Assembly: GCF_003581615.1 (NCBI RefSeq)
Contig: NZ_QXFH01000070.1
Span: forward strand, 744,001 to 808,000
Source: Flagellimonas lutimaris
GTDB lineage: Bacteria > Bacteroidota > Bacteroidia > Flavobacteriales > Flavobacteriaceae
DNA length: 64,000 nt
Reading direction: 5' to 3'
A model generated the notes under the pieces. That model saw only the letters and a list, made by a program, of their open reading frames with translations. It had not been told where the DNA came from and made no database searches. Each line of letters starts with the position of its first letter. The stretch's first letter is position 1. A program made the translations under genes and the position numbers. Below are positions 62,601 through 64,000 of this stretch, in pieces.

Positions 62601-63992
62601 CAAAACTTGGTTTACGCGATCCTCATCTTCTTGACCGTGGCGCATGATTTCAATGTAGAAATCATCACCAAACTGTTCTTTCCACCAAATAAGGGCTTCT
62701 TCGGCCTGTTTTTCGCCAACATTCAAAATTTTGTTGGGTACTTCACCGTACAAGTTTCCCGTAAGGGCGATTACATCTTCTTTGTATTGCTCAACAACTT
62801 TTTTATCGATTCTGGGTACGTAGTAGAATCCATCGGTATATGCAATCGAGGACATTTTAGCCAAGTTGTGGTACCCTTTTTTGTTCTTGGCCAAGAGTAC
62901 AATTTGATGCCCGTAGTCCTTCACATTTTTATTGGTGTGGTCCTCGCAGACAAAAAATTCACAACCAACAATGGGCGTGATTTCTTTTTCCGCAGGTTGC
63001 TCACCATTGGCTATAAGTTCTTCGTTTTTAGCCTTTACGGCTTTGTTGTGTCCTATCACTTCTTTTACAAAATGAAAGGCGCCCATCATATTGGCGTGGT
63101 CGGTAAGGGCAACGGCGGGCATGCCATGGTTGGCAGTGGCTTTTACCAAATCTTTTATATTGATGGTGGACTGAAGCACCGAAAACTGTGAGTGGTTGTG
63201 TAGGTGGACAAAAGGTTCCTCCTCCAGCGTCTCCACGTTTTCTTGGATTTCCTCATCAGAAACCCCTCCGGTATCTTCTGTCCAAAGGGCATCGGCAATT
63301 TCTTTGGATGCAGCTTTTAGATTGATATGCTTTAACCCAATAAGTTCTATCTCCTTAGGATTGGTTTCGGAGAATCGTTCAAAATAATCGGGTTGAACAT
63401 CGAGTTCTTGGTAAGAATACTGCTTTTTACGAATCAACTCCAAAAAGCAACGCGTGGTCGCCTCAACATCGGCCGTTGCATTATGTGCTTCGGAAAAGGG
63501 TTCCCCGAACAAAAACTCGTGAAGCTCGGTAAGGGTAGGTAGCTTGAATTTACCACCTCGACCTCCAGGTATTTTACAAAGTTCCGCAGTGTGTTCGGTA
63601 CAAGTATCGAGAACGGGAAGTTCGGTCATTGGACTTTCTACGCCTTCACGATGGAATTCACACCCCATAATGTTGATATCGAAGCCCACATTTTGACCGA
63701 CTACAAATTTGGTTTGCCGCATTGCTTTGTTAAAAGCTTCCAGAACTTCACTTAAAGGAACGCCTTTTTCTTCTGCCAAAGCTGTGGATATGCCGTGTAT
63801 CTGTTCCGCTTCGTATGGAATATTGAACCCTTCGGGTTTTACCAAAAAGTCTTGATGCTCTATCAGATTTCCGAGTTCATCGTGCAATTGCCATGCTATC
63901 TGAACGCATCTTGGCCAGTTATCGGTATCGGTAATAGGAGCATTCCAACGTTTGGGCAAACCTGTGGTTTCCGTATCAAAAATTAAATACAT
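59607..63992 (-). CDS. dnaE: DNA polymerase III alpha subunit with N-terminal DEDDh exonuclease
   Basis: This is the replicative polymerase. The 1461 residues begin with a DEDDh 3'-5' exonuclease (about 1-195): FDTETTGLP, GQNVGFDINIMG and a late EAHNATADVEAT. The DnaE core follows, with the PHP domain (FVHLHNHSQFSVLQ near 263), the catalytic segments GPGRGSAAGSV (near 647) and MPDIDIDFDD (near 687), the helix-hairpin-helix region and an OB fold (VAGVITDVQHRV near 1300). E. coli DnaE lacks the first part and uses separate DnaQ. The start (ATG at 63992) is 8 bases from the window edge. Confidence 0.96.
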   Translation of the reverse strand: MYLIFDTETTGLPKRWNAPITDTDNWPRCVQIAWQLHDELGNLIEHQDFLVKPEGFNIPYEAEQIHGISTALAEEKGVPLSEVLEAFNKAMRQTKFVVGQNVGFDINIMGCEFHREGVESPMTELPVLDTCTEHTAELCKIPGGRGGKFKLPTLTELHEFLFGEPFSEAHNATADVEATTRCFLELIRKKQYSYQELDVQPDYFERFSETNPKEIELIGLKHINLKAASKEIADALWTEDTGGVSDEEIQENVETLEEEPFVHLHNHSQFSVLQSTINIKDLVKATANHGMPAVALTDHANMMGAFHFVKEVIGHNKAVKAKNEELIANGEQPAEKEITPIVGCEFFVCEDHTNKNVKDYGHQIVLLAKNKKGYHNLAKMSSIAYTDGFYYVPRIDKKVVEQYKEDVIALTGNLYGEVPNKILNVGEKQAEEALIWWKEQFGDDFYIEIMRHGQEDEDRVNQVLVRMAKDHNVKLVATNNTYYCDKKDAEAHDILLCVKDGEKQSTPIGRGRGYRYGLPNQEYYFKSSDEMKELFKDLPQAILNIKEIVDKIEPYDLASDILLPKFGIPEEFKDPEDEVDGGNRGENAYLRHITYKGAEKRYGELTDEIRERIDFELEIIKNSGYPGYFLIVEDFIREARNMDVSVGPGRGSAAGSVVAYCLTITNIDPLKYDLLFERFLNPDRVSMPDIDIDFDDEGRSRVMDYVINKYGANQVAQIITYGTMAAKSSIRDTARVLDLPLGDADRIAKLIPNMSKLNKIFGVDEAILKKKFRADDLEKVHELLNISETDDLEGQTLKMARVLEGSLRNTGIHACGVIITPDDITNFVPVSVAKDSDLYVTQFDNSVVESAGLLKMDFLGLKTLTLIKDTVKIVKARTGTELVPDDFPLDDEKTYELFQRGETVGVFQYESPGMQKHMKNLKPTVFDDLIAMNALYRPGPMEYIPSFIARKHGDEEITYDLPDMEEYLQETYGITVYQEQVMLLSQKLAGFSKGDADVLRKAMGKKIFALLEKLKPQFLDGGEKNGHPRDVLEKIWKDWEAFASYAFNKSHSTCYAYIAYQTAYLKAHYPAEYMAAVLSNNMNDIKQVTFFMEECKRMGLEVLGPDVNESYYKFAVNKDNAVRFGMGAIKGVGRSAVETIVENRKDDGHYKSIFDLAKRVDLRAANKKAFENLALAGGFDSFGDTHRAQYFHDEGDGITFLEKAVKYGSKFQENQNSSQVSLFGEASEVQIPEPIVPPCEEWGTMEKLRREKEVVGIYISGHPLDDFKKEIKAFCKNTVSDFSRLEEHVNRELTVAGVITDVQHRVSKNGKGWGLFTLEDYNESYELRIFGEEYLKFRHFLMINSFVHVRAFVREGWVNRDTGKKGDPRLQFNDFKQLQDVMDAFAKKLTIKLNIDRLQEQRIQTLKDTLRLHKGEHPISFVIYEMQEEIKLKLSSRKQKVKINSELLSELDAHEIHYKLN

Positions 63993-64000
63993 AAGCTATC

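Noticed and set aside
62517-63191. 224-codon hydrophobic frame antisense to dnaE
   Set aside because: Its Phe/Val-rich content mirrors Lys/Asn codons on the dnaE strand, so it is not a real membrane protein.
1-64000. CRISPR arrays, insertion sequences, prophage or integrated element
   Set aside because: No regular short repeats with spacers, transposases, integrases or phage genes were found. The tRNA genes show no attached element.

Overview
The window reads as chromosomal DNA of a marine-type member of the Flavobacteriaceae (Bacteroidota), possibly near Muricauda/Flagellimonas, though the genus is a guess. The pointers are secreted proteins with type IX secretion (T9SS) sorting domains, a PorP/SprF protein, an ECF sigma / FecR / TonB-receptor trio, DUF4286, DnaE with an N-terminal exonuclease, and several Bacteroidota-type promoters (-7 box TAnnTTTG). 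Shine-Dalgarno boxes are essentially absent. I see no phage, insertion sequence, CRISPR array or integrative element. Most of the window is ordinary core genome.

Layout. 1-8.5 kb: an S12 serine hydrolase cut by the window edge, mfd, a cluster of GTCATTCTGAGC-type dispersed repeats, then pdeM and the Lhr-like helicase of the ligase-associated repair set, without their usual ligase and exonuclease partners. 8.1-13.3 kb: a TerB-like protein, fbp, a GNAT enzyme, aspartate kinase and a fused two-domain acyltransferase resembling OlsF (ornithine lipid synthesis). 13.3-24.9 kb: an unbroken minus-strand run of small enzymes plus mgtE, rsmA, a TPR protein, serS, an HTTM membrane protein and ribF. 24.9-29.4 kb: a large secreted reprolysin-like metalloprotease coupled to a small lipoprotein. 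29.4-31.95 kb: pth, rplY, prs and tRNA-Leu.

32-42.3 kb is the most interesting accessory block. A TonB receptor, anti-sigma factor and ECF sigma factor read leftward. Facing away from them is a rightward set: periplasmic thioredoxin, ApbE flavin transferase, a DUF4266 lipoprotein and a DUF3570 protein. An LTA-synthase-type sulfatase and a lipid kinase follow. The thioredoxin / ApbE / DUF4266 / DUF3570 group looks like an extracytoplasmic redox or flavinylation module with no settled function, and it is my main candidate for an undescribed system.

42.6-51.1 kb: nrdB and nrdA, with the ATP-cone on NrdB instead of NrdA, then a 1381-residue DUF11-repeat adhesin with a type B T9SS domain and its PorP/SprF partner. 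51.2-53.0 kb: a siroheme-type dehydrogenase, then a scar where the start of a DUF5723-like gene runs into a headless LytTR domain, then a YegP protein. 53.2-64 kb: proC-proB-proA, a small CxxC protein, rpsU, a GNAT protein, a general-stress flavin-binding protein, tRNA-Asp, a DUF58 protein, trxA and dnaE.

Several genes start at TTG, GTG or possibly CTG. Where the conserved protein start disagrees with the longest frame, the conserved start is given here.
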